Position numbers and translations under genes: made by a program. Under the pieces are notes generated by a model, which made no database searches, had not been told where the DNA came from, and was given only the letters and a program-made list of their open reading frames with translations. DNA of 64,000 nucleotides, taken from contig NC_092673.1 of assembly GCF_964355755.1 (NCBI RefSeq), positions 19,971,001-20,035,000 of the forward strand. The letters are read 5' to 3'. Shown here piece by piece: positions 39,740 to 51,800 of the stretch. The stretch is from Antedon mediterranea. Lineage: Eukaryota > Echinodermata > Crinoidea > Comatulida > Antedonidae. Numbering within the stretch: position 1 is the stretch's first letter; the number at the start of each line of letters is the position of its first letter.

Positions 39740-41405
39740 TTATTTATTTATTTATTTTTTTTTTTTTTATATTCTTCTTTCTTTCCACGAATTTGTTCGC
39801 AGTGTATCTGCATTGTATAACTTTGTCAAAAGATTGACCTGTAGCTGTAGATGTGCAATAAACTTCGTTATATGATGTTAGAGTCACGCAGAGCAAGTTA
39901 CGCGCGATTATATAGAATTTTATGGTTGCTCATAAATTTTCAACACAAATTTATTTTTCAATAAAACTTTACGAGAGTGTATTTTATAATATTTATCAAA
40001 TTTTGACATGATAAAAATTTCTAATTAATTCGCGTACATTTCAGGTCATTTTGCGCATTTTAAAATTTTCTAAATTATTTGCGTTTTGCGAACGCATTTG
40101 TGCGTACAGCTCGTACAAAGCGTAGAAAAATGTGTTTTGTAATTGATTTTTGTTGGTCATAGTCGTTTAATAGTAGATTTCACTCATTTTCATGAACTTT
40201 TATTGTAAATTAACGATGCACATGCACGTTGAACTTTAGAAATCCTGTGCTAAAGAATGACTAATATAATGCAAATTTGTGAAAAAATATACCTATTTTT
40301 ATTCAGTTATAGCTCCTCAGTATGGCAGGTTACCCTATTTTTTGTTAATGTATTATAGAAGCTAATGAGTTGTAGATATCAATTCATGTACAATTTGTAC
40401 CTAAAGGATGTTCTGACGTCACCATATGGCCACTCGAATTTTTAAAATAGATTTTTTTCTCTTTTGTATTATTTGATCCCATTTAATAAAGCGGATCGCG
40501 CTAGATTTTAATATGTTCTTGACAAATCAATTATCTTTCACATGAGTTAACAAAGTGACCACGTGATTAAAACTTATGGAAATTGTTGAATTGTAGATAT
40601 GAATTCATATACAAATTTTGTTTATATGATGTTGTGACGTCCTCATATGGCAGTTGTTCAACAAAAAGTCAGATGTTTATCTCTTTCGTAAAAAATCATC
40701 GCGTTTAAAATAGAGCGCATCTCAGTTTCACGTTCCGAAATTTTTAAAATTTGTATGTGTATATTATAATGTAATTATTTAGATAATTAAATTATATAAC
40801 ATATATAGTGTATTCTGTAATATGCTGTCAACACTGTAAACATATTTATGTCTTACTCATAGGATGGCATAAAAATTGCCGGCGTGCTCAAAATTCTTCA
40901 ACTTCTAAGAATGTATTTACTTAGATAATTATTCTCTAAAATTGTTACCTTCATGTATAATAAAAATAAAATATAGGTCTCGTAATTTTTTCTGTGCTTT
41001 ACTGTATATAAGTATATACTAGACGTATGACACAAAATAGGCACAATTCAATAAATAAACCGCGCCTTTCACTTTTATCTGCCTTAATTTCCTCAAAATG
41101 CCAACATTTTGTTGCTCATAAAAATGTTCCTATCGGATGCTGTGAGGTCATGCTATGGGGTCATGCTATAAGGTGCTATGGCCAGTAATTGGAAAGGTAG
41201 GATTTTTATTTGTTTTTTGTCATAGTTCATCACTTCAACATATTACGCATCTCAGTTGTACGTGCCAAATTTCCTTTTAAAATAAAACGTATTATGTTAT
41301 CGTTGAGATGAATTATTTTCCGAAAATGGACATACTTTTATGTTTCATTTTGATGACATCAAACAATATTGTTCCCGTAATTTCATTTCTATACACCATA
41401 ATATA
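39740..41405 (+). mobile_element. Old, diverged and 3'-truncated array unit(s)
   Basis: Recognisable only by landmarks: TATATTCTTCTTTCTTTCCAC at the start, GAGCGCATCTCAG, TGTTGTGACGTCCTCATATG, and CACTGTAAACATATTTATG. Extra partial subrepeats near 40980-41400 suggest a composite. No 3' hairpin or CTAG; similarity fades near 41405, where the island starts. Confidence 0.7.
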
Positions 41406-42867
41406 CTACAGTACAACCAGTTACATGTGTGAATAATAATAATTACAATTTCTTGTCTCCTCTGCTCTGTGATTTGATCTAATGGATTAATGATATTTAT
41501 CTCAGTTACCGGTGAAAATTGCTCCAATAGATATAATATTTCTGATGAAACTAATATTATCACACCATAACTGTTAAAAATAATCTTTTATTTTAAACAA
41601 ATTGAAGAAATCACACAAATCTGTATAAAATGTGTACCGGTATTTATAAAAGCTTTCATTGGTTATTGCAAATGGTACAAAATTGTCAACATATAGTAGG
41701 CTGTTCATACTATACAGTAGTTCATCAACATTTTGGTGATCAGTAATTTTACTTAGTACATTATTTAAATGATAATTTGTTAGTTGAGGATTCATTAAAC
41801 GCATATTTATTGATCTATTTATAGAAGATTCTTATTTTTTAACAGTCATTAACATGATTAATAATTTAATCATTTGCCGCGTTTAGACAATTGTTATGAA
41901 AGAATGACTGCATTAGTGGATGCCTAAAACTCCGGATCCCATTATAATTGAAGAGATGAAACCATTCCATTGAACACCTAAAAACCAAAACAAAATAAAT
42001 TAATTATTCTTGCAAATGAGTAGATTACTGTATTAGTAAATTCATGTGGACCTGTATTGATAGAAAAAAAAATGAAATTATGTATAGAATGAAGTATTGG
42101 TAATCGTATAAAATAAAACGTATTTTCTTCTTCTGTAAACTTTTTATTTTTAACATTACTTGAATACCGGTAGATATTGAAAGATTTTTATCTGCACAGA
42201 TTGCAACATTGCATATTCAAATCCAGAACAATATTTATAATAATATAACTCACATAAAAACAAGATTAAAATGTGTTTACTCACCAGATATTGTTTCTCC
42301 TATACAGGAGAATGACATGGGTTGAAATTACAGATTATTCGCTGCCCCTCTTGCATCGATAATAAATTGATTATTTTTCCAATTGAGTAAATTACTGTAT
42401 TAGTAATTTCATGTGGACCTGGATAGAAAAAAAAAAGAATTATACAACTGAAATTATGTATAGACCTAATGAAGTATTGGTAATCGTATAAAACAAAACG
42501 TATTTTCTTCTTCTGTGAAACTTTTTATTTTCAACATTACTTGAATACTGGTAGATATTGAACGATTATTATGTACAGAGATTGCAACATTGCATATTCA
42601 AATTCAGAACAATATCTATAATAATATAACTCACATAAAAACAAGATTGAAATGTGTTTAGACACCAGATATTGTTTCTCCTATATAGGAGAATGACATG
42701 GGTTGAAGTTACAGATTACTCGCTGCCTCTTGTGCTTAGAGGGTCATAATGATTTTCAGCTTGTTTTTACCAAATTGTTTTTTTTTTATTTGTATCCAGT
42801 TCTATTTTCATTTCCTAAAAAGTTTTTACAGAAATATAATTCAAATACTTAAAAACCATTGATGCAA
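41406..42867. repeat. Non-coding flank downstream of the replicase, with a tandem duplication of about 381 bp containing hairpins
   Basis: The stretch 41993-42350 is repeated, diverged, at about 42361-42735. Each copy holds a 7-bp-stem hairpin, TTCTCCT/AGGAGAA, at 42295-42312 and 42676-42693; only the 4-base loop differs. On the minus strand each hairpin is followed by ACAATAT, CTGG and T, the arrangement of a Helitron 3' end (hairpin, then CTRR, then host T), at 42284-42287 and 42665-42668. This makes it a candidate 3' terminus of the replicase-bearing element. However, similar sequence continues beyond both hairpins, so the true edge is not fixed. Two short minus-strand frames (41345-41563 and 41574-41804) have no recognisable content. 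The rest shows no structure I recognise. Confidence 0.6.
42785..42790 (-). promoter_or_regulatory. Candidate polyadenylation signal of the replicase gene
   Basis: The minus strand reads AATAAA about 80 bases downstream of the stop codon, inside an A-rich stretch. The position fits a cleavage and polyadenylation signal, but the motif is common in AT-rich DNA. Confidence 0.35.
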
Positions 42868-45800
42868 TTAAAATTTAATTTGAATGGCTTCATGATAGCT
42901 ATAATAAATTGGAATTACTTCAGCCTGTACTGAATCAAGACCTTTGCTATAAACATGATCAATCAATGTATTGTTTTCAGTTGTAGAACATGTAACATGT
43001 TGTTTGTACTCATTCTCTGCCATTAAATTATTCACTCTGGAAGATTGTTTGAAAAGATTTTCATTAAAATCACCCATTACAATACATTTTGTGCTCATTT
43101 TATGTAACTCTTCCAAATGTTTTCTCAAATTTTGACAGAATTGATTAATATCATAACTTGGGGGTCGATAAATTACTGACACGGCAACAGAAATCGGACT
43201 TGTTATTAAAAATGAAACTGCTTCTATATCATTATTACATATGTTTAATCTGCTTGAAGACGTATTCTTTGCATACACTGCAACGCCACCATGAGCCTGA
43301 TGTTTTATTTTGGAACTGAGATCATTTGTATTAGAATACGAATCATACCTTGCTTGGTGATACAATTTATACGGCTCAATGCGTACGTCAAAAAAATCAT
43401 CATCCTTGTTTAACCATGTTTCAGTTAGACATATGACATTAGAATTCATAAACAAATCATTACACTGAAGATCAACAAAATGTTGTTTAAGCCCTTGGAT
43501 GTTATGTAACATTATTGAAAATCTAGAAGCCGAATCATGACCTTGTTTATCACATTGTACGTATGAATCCATATTATTTAAGCACTTCTTTATGTTTGGA
43601 TCACAATAAATCAGACTAGGTTTAAAATTTTCAATAGTAAGTCCAGTTATTGAAGAAACACGACTGAGGCCTACATATGCTTGACCATGCGTAAAAGTAT
43701 CTTTAAGGCAAACCACTGCTTTATCCATTGTCATTCCTTGCACTTTATGAACTGTGCATGCATATGCTAATTTGAGAGGAAATTGTTTTCGACTGTATTT
43801 TTTCCCCATAGATTCTTTAAACATTTCAATTGCCTGAATACCAATGTCATTATTGTCAAATTTTACTTTAATAGATACTGGTTCGGTGTTATGATCAGGT
43901 TTGACTATTTCATCAACATGTCCCATACATCCATTCGTTAAGCCTTTTTTAACATCTACATTTTTAATCAACATCACTCTGGCATTAATTGCAATCCACA
44001 AATAATTTAGTAAACTAGTTTGACGTGAATTCCGAGGTTTGTCACAATTTTTGCTCTTTTTCTTGCTATTTACTACACTATCTTCTGCTTTAATGCATAC
44101 AATGTCTGTACAGGTTTTGTGCAACATTTTTTTATTCCATTCATCAACTTGTTTGTTGCGTGGGTAAATATGAACAGCATCTTCACATTCTTCACCTGTT
44201 TCACGTGATTTTAGAACTAATAAATCGTTATCAGACAAACAATCATGTTTTTCTTTTGTACGCAATTTGTTTAACAATAAAGCAAATTGTTTATCTTCTT
44301 TTTGCCTCATGATTTGATCTAAGTGTACTTGCTTAAAGTTATCTATCCACAGTGAGCTTTCCAATGTGTCTTTATATAACGAACTGCCCATCACCGGGGG
44401 TAACTGATAAAAATCACCAACAGCAATTACTGAAATGTTACCAAATGGACTATCGTTGCGTACTTGTTTTATTTGCCTTAATCTTCCGTGGATATACCAA
44501 AGTAACCTTTGATTTACCATTGATATTTCATCTATAATAACAATTTGCAACTGGCCCAATTTATTACGAAGTGCACTTATTTTTTCTTCTCCAAGTGGTT
44601 GATACGGAAGTAAAATATTAATCGGGATAGACAAAGCGCTATGAATTGTTTGGCCTTTAATATTATATGCTGCGATTCCTGTAGGAGCTAATTTCAATAT
44701 TGACAAATCATCGGGATTTTCCATAATCTTTCCAAGAATACGTGTCGCTTCATTATAAATACAATTTACCAAATGACTTTTTCCTGTACCAGCGCCTCCA
44801 GTTATGAAAGTGTAAAATGCTTCAGGTTTTTTACCATTAACTTTGTCTAAACACCATTGTCTTGTCTTATAATATATATGTTGTTGTTTTACATTTAAAG
44901 ATCGAATCATTTTGTTCAATTCTGGTCTTGGAATATTAGATGAATTAGACTCTACTTTAGATGTAGGATTTTTTTGAATTCCAAAATCTGGAATGAAAAA
45001 TTCATCTTCTTCATCATCAACCTCTACATTTGGCTTTGGGTTGTCTAACCTTTCTTTTTCGCTTTCTGGACATAATAGGCTCCATGCATCTTCTTGTGGT
45101 CCAAATTTTGATAAACATTCCTGTGCTTCTTCAACATCATCAGCACTTTTTTCATATTGTTCCCTGTTTCCATGAACTATTGACTTTACCGTTTTTAATT
45201 GACAGCCACATAATTTCACACATCCTTCCTCATGAAAATGTTCGTACGTTTCAAAATTTGGAGGTTTTAACTGTTCATCTTTTCGAAATGGTAAAAATAA
45301 CTGAAGTATACTCAAAAAATATTTCTCAGGTGCTGTATCCATTGGAAATCGAGGGTATCTTACTATAGCATTACAAGTTCGTGTTCTTTTTTGGATGAAT
45401 CCCAACTGTTTTTTTAACTGAAATACATTCTTTTTTTGTTTGTTTCCTTTCATTTCTGATGAACTCAATATTCTATATTCTGAACAAAATTTTGCAAGGC
45501 ACATTTTATTAAATTCAGAACTATTAGGTCGAGCTTTATATTTGTCGATCTTATTTGGCAACCATGCACTTACATCATCATCTGCTTTGTTTTTAATTAC
45601 ACTTAGTGGTAAACTCATTCTGACAGGATTAGGTCCTACTGGGATAAATTCAACTTTCCTTGAACATTCTTTTAATCTTAAACTACAAACACGATAAATA
45701 CTTTCTTGTGCAGACACTTCTCGGTTATTCATATAAACATTACCAAGTTTTCGCAAACTTTGCCTAGCATCTTCATTGCCTTCTTTTACTTCTGATGCTG

Positions 45801-48800
45801 CATGAGATAACAGTAAGCCCATTTCTCGTTCAGATTTAGACATATATCCTATAACGTAAATAATACATGCATATACATTTGTAATATACTGAATATCCAT
45901 ATTAGCATTCCATGCTCTCAATAAGGAAGGATTATATTGATTTACCCACACATCTTGAGGGTTTCTTTTTATAACAATTTTTTCCTCAGTAGCTACACAA
46001 TTATTTGCTTTCTCAAATGCACTCTGTGTAATACCTAAACTTTGGAAAAGTTCTATTGCATTTTGATATGTTTCTTCATTAGTCACAGCATTTTTTACCG
46101 AGGTTAATAGCTCCGTTGCTTGTTTATTGTCATCATTATCATCACTATCTTTATCCACAATTGTAGGTCTCATAACAAATGTATTTCCAGAAGGTTGTCT
46201 GGGGAAGTGAAATCTGCAGTTTGTTCCCTTTTTTTTACATGATTTAGAATGTCTTTTACTGTGAATTTGCACACTTTTAACAATTTCATTCAGCTCAGGA
46301 TCTACAGTTTCACATGGTACAGCACAAGAAATATATTTATCGACAAAATTAATAACGTCGTTATCTTTATCTGTACCAAAAATAGGAGCATTTTCAACCC
46401 ATACTAACATATGAACATGTGGACTTCCTCTCATTTGAAATTCAATTCGGTAAAAATAATCTATGACTTTACCAATCGGCTGTGCTTCAGACAAAATTAC
46501 ATTTTTCAAAAAAGTATGAAAGCGCTTGTCAAACATTCTGGCAACAGTCACTGGATTTGATTTTAACAAATTACATTTATCTGCCCATTCCAATTCTTCA
46601 ATGTTTCTTTGGTCTCCTGTCTGACTTAACAATGTCGTCATTATTTCTTTCCAACGGAAGTCTGCACTAGAGAATGAAAGAAAGAATGTTGGCTTTCCAA
46701 TCTGTCTAACCATTGCTATTACATCTTTCTGTGTAGCTTGCCAGTACGGTGGAGTTCCACGAATTTGTTTTAAAAATTTATAACCCCTATCAGATTTTAA
46801 AATTTCCTCAATTTTGGTAACATTTTTTAAATCGGACACAGTAACTTTACTAAAGTCATCCTTTTTACTTGACCCTTTTCGCAATGCAATGGAAATACTT
46901 GATAAAATTTGTTGAAGTTCATATAAAGATTGAGCATAAAAAATGAATTCTGTATTTTGTGCAAACCTGTTATCTATATGCATTAATCTATTATGAAAAT
47001 AACGTCCGAGTGTTATTTTAACATCTCTTGTATCATGAAATGTTGGTTGGCCTGTTGGAAATAACACTGGAAATGATTTTGCTTCATTACTTTTATTACT
47101 TAATAATGCAATAGGGCTATTATTTTCACACGGTGCACAACAAATTATGTCATTAAAATATTCATCAACCAGATTTTGTCGCCTGTCAACAGGTTGGAGA
47201 CTTGTATCAAAGATAGCACCACACAATCGGTCTTCTACTTCTTCCTCTTCTTCTTCATTGTTTTCTACACATGTGTGATTTTCATGTACATTATTATTTG
47301 CATTTTCGATGTTTTCTTCAGATAAATAATTATGCCATTCTTCATTAATAGCTATATCAAAATAGCACTTGTTATGGTCTTGTAAATATCTAAGAGCTTG
47401 AATAACATTAGCAGTGTTAACAAATTTATATTTGTAATAACCTTTGTAAGACAACTTTCGCTTCAATTTTACGGATATTAATTGATCATCAACCTCTGGT
47501 CTAGGGAGCATTTTTACAGTTTCTATAGTATTTGATGGTACACATACGACTGGTCCATGTATTCCATGCTGTCCACCTTTCGGTAAATTCATTAATTTCA
47601 TAAAAGGAATGTTTAATCCAATCAAATGCTGCTCTAAATTATTTAAACACCTGAGCTCAGGAGGAATATCGTGTAGTTGTAAATTGTTTGAATTGGCTTC
47701 TGCAGGAACATTCCCGTTTAACAATTTCCTGTGGCATGTGAAACAAATCCATAAATGACACCTTGGTGACTCGACAAATTGACAAGGTTTATTACATTCA
47801 TTATTGCAAATATGCAAATACTTTTCATTTATACAAGCCTTATTTTTGTATTTAGCTTTGATGCACTTCATAACTTGATCTTTGAATAACAATTTAAAGC
47901 ATACACAACAAACATATTCAGGACCATGAGAAACTGTTTTCCTGAAGTTTTCTAAAACAAACGCAAAATTAGTGTTTTTTCTTTGGATTTTTTCCCGATT
48001 CTTCATGTTTTTGTTCATAATTTTTTTTCGGAACCCTTCATCGCCATGATACTTTTCTGTAAATTTTTCCTTACACCTTTGACGGAATTTTAAATTACCT
48101 TGATATTTCTCAGCCAATTTTAGTTTACAATTTTGTCTAAATTTCAAATTACTCCGATACTTTTCTGCCAATTTTTCTTTGCATTTTTGTCTAAATTTCA
48201 AATTACTCCGATACTTTTCTGCCAATTTGTTTTTGCATTTGTGTCTAAATTTCAAATTACTCCGATACTTCTCAGCCAATTTTTCTTTACAGTTTTGTCT
48301 AAATTTCAAATTACTCCGATACTTCTCAGCCAATTTTTCTTTACAGTTTTGTCTAAATTTCAAATTACTCCGATACTTCTCTGCCAATTTTTGGGTAACG
48401 TTTTCTCTGAATTTTGAATTATTACAATACTTCTCTGCTAATTTTTGCTTCAAGTTTTGTCGAAATGTTGGATCATTGTGATACTTTTCTTTATTTCTTT
48501 GATTATTTTTTTGCATAGTTTTACGCCTAAAGATTGTGTCATTGTTGTATTTATTCTTCTTTATTTCTTTCAAATTTTGCGCAAATTTTTCATTAAATTT
48601 ATAATTTAACAAATTGTTGAATTTTTTGGTTGTTCGGTAATCAAAATCAATGTTGTAGTTATGTTTAGCTTTATTTCGTACATTAACATTATATTCAGGT
48701 TCACATCTATACTTTTTGTGTTGTCTTTCTCTGTTTTCTTTCCTTTTTTGGAATTTATAATTATCATCACCATATCTTATTTTGTGTGCCTCTTTTGCTT

Positions 48801-51800
48801 TACGTTTCTTTTTCTCTCTGTATACAGAATCACTTTGATATTTGTTTCCGATTTCATTTGTTTCTTCTGATTTATTTTTTTCTTCTTTTTCCCGTTTAAT
48901 TCTCTGTCGATTCTTTTCTCTTTCTTTTTTAATTCTATAAGATTGTTTTCGTTTTCCGCTCAATATTTTTACTTTGCTTTCTGAACAAGGTCTTTCACCA
49001 GTTTTACTCTGTTTGTGTTTTGGTTCTATATCTTCAAATGTGTCACAAGTTTCATTTCCCGTTTGCTTTCGTTTCTTTGTTGTAGAATTCTTTACAGAAA
49101 AATTCGCCTCTGTATTTGACAGTTTATTGTGCGATGTCACATTCATATCAACTTGTCCTGTTGTTTCCTGAACATTATTTTGACTGACATTAACAGATTC
49201 CACTACATTAAAATGCACATTCATGGTGTACAAAATATATATACCATTGTCAGTTGTAACATCATCTATTCCTCCCGGCTTTTTAGCAGAAAACAATTGC
49301 CACGTCAAAAGTTGATCATTAAATGAATAAATATCTGTATTAAGCAAGTTTGCCATTGCACTTATTTCAGTATTGGATGCCCACGTTCCATTATCCATTA
49401 CTCTTTTTTTTAACACATATTCCTTAACTGATCTATATTCGTGACTAAATGTATTAATAAACAAGTCACCAGTCTCCAATAAATGATTAGTAATTGCTCT
49501 TCTTAAAAGAAAATGATTATCTTCAGTACCAGAAATAATGTATGAAATTGCACGATAAAAACAATTACCATCACCTGTAATATTCGTAATTTGAAGAGGA
49601 TGTCCAATCTGACTAGCTCTGTTAATACCACAATTCATATCGGTATGTTCACAATGAATGCCTACTTCATTACACATGTTTTTCTTTTGTGCTTCTGAGA
49701 TAGGAATAAATTTAAAATTCTTGTCAGGTCTTTCTCCATACTGAACATTAACAATTTCAATATCACTATCACTTTGCCATCCATTACTTGATGAAACATG
49801 ACCTTCTTTATTATGTTTTTTGCCTTTAACGTTAGAATCAATATTCTTGTCTGGTAATCTTGTACTACATTTATACTGATAAGACGTACTAGGTTCATCA
49901 ACATCGACGTTTCCCAAGTTTCTTTGTTCACAATTATCATCGAGCACAGAAGCGGAACATAACATCATAGACTTATTTTCAATATTTACACCAGTCAGTT
50001 CAAACTCGGTTTCATGTAAATTACAGTTCATTGACCTTGCTAATCTTATACAATAATCGTACACACCTTGCCAAGATGGACTGTAAATTAAAATACTCTT
50101 TCCATGTTCACTAACACAACCAAATCGATCTCTTGCATGTGGATCAAATATAAGAAATCCATTTACACGTTTGATAATAGAAAATGTGCTTCTGTTGAAA
50201 TTCATAAAAAATGCATCATGTTGATGTAATTCTTGTTCAAGAGCTTGGTTTAATGACAAGGCTCCATATTCAGCCATAAATTCGAGATTCCCATCTATTA
50301 TGCCAAAAACTGATTCTTTTGGAGATATTACAAATGTGTTATCCAAGATATCCAATTCTTTCGGCAGTTCAGAAATCATCAAAAGGTCCTCATGCATAGT
50401 GGAATCTTTCTGAATGTAACGGTACAACTCGTTTCCAAGAGTCAATATTGTATCAAGGTCTTTGGTGTAAAATTCATTTCCATTTATCTTTGTAGAATAA
50501 AGAATAGCTACAAGACTATTTGCAACACACTGTTTACCACCTGCAAAGCCAAATCTATAATTCCCTTGATTGAAACTACCCTGTGCTATAGTTATATTAT
50601 TATCATTACTATTATATAGTTGCAATTCATTTATTGATTGTGTATTCTGCCTTATTGGTGCATTCTTTTGTTTTGATCTCTCATCGATTATCAATTCTTC
50701 CGAAAAATTATTTTTTGTTAAAACTTCAATATCCACATCGATAGCATGTTGGTCACATTTAGGTTTAGTATGGGACCTAATTTTTTCAGTCACTGCTTTT
50801 TTAGATCCGTCATCAATTATCGATACTTCGTTTTCGTCAAATTCACAACTTTTATGATCTGTACCATTACTATCAATTATTCTACTTCTGTCATTCATTT
50901 TGCTATTATTTTGTGCTTTCGCATCGTCAGTCGCTGTGTTGTCGTTTTCTACAGTACATTTCATTTTAAAATCCTCGTCAGTTTTCGTTTCAGAATTGTC
51001 ATTATTACCCATGTTCTTTATATCTTTCATAGTATCGCAATCATTCTTTAAATTCACATTACCTTGTGCTTTTTTGTTATCAATCTTCTTAGTTTTGACA
51101 AAACGACCTTTGTTATTTCGTAAACGTTTCGAACCACCACCTGATTGTTGTTGTATTCCGTTTGTTACTTTGGTATTTTTCAAAACATCACACATAGGCC
51201 TACCACTGTCATCAATTATTGTTTGTGAATTTCCCAATACATTCGTTTTAGCATTTTCTTTGTTGTATTCTCTGTAAGTATTTGTATTCATATTCCATTC
51301 CATTTTGTTATTATTTCGTCTTTCATAGAAATCTTTTACACCTTTGCCAATATATTTTACACCTGGTTCTATACTTATACCATTTATAACGCGCTTTCTC
51401 CTTTTCTTATTTCCTCTATTTTTACATCTTTTTTTTCTGTTGTCGGTTGTTTTCTTTGATTTTACCCTTATCCAATCACTACCAAGTAAATCTTCACTTC
51501 CTGTTTGTTGACATTTTTTTAATTTGGCATTATTACGTTTTTCCTTATTTTTCGTTAAGTCTGCAGTGACAGATTCATCAGGTTCTAGAATCGTATATCT
51601 ATTGAAATGACAGGGAATACCTATTTCACCCAACATGTTATCAACAAAATTACTATTCCCACACATTGAACAAATCCAAATTACCCTGGAATTACATAGT
51701 TTGTCTTCAAAAACATCTCTTACACATTTCACATGAAAATATTGACTACAACAGTCACATGTTATGCAATTGTCGTCTGCTTTCACTTCAATACTACACA

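Noticed and set aside
41345-41804. Two adjacent minus-strand frames (72 and 76 codons)
   Set aside because: No recognisable motif, no link between them, and short frames are expected by chance in AT-rich DNA. A gene fragment cannot be excluded.
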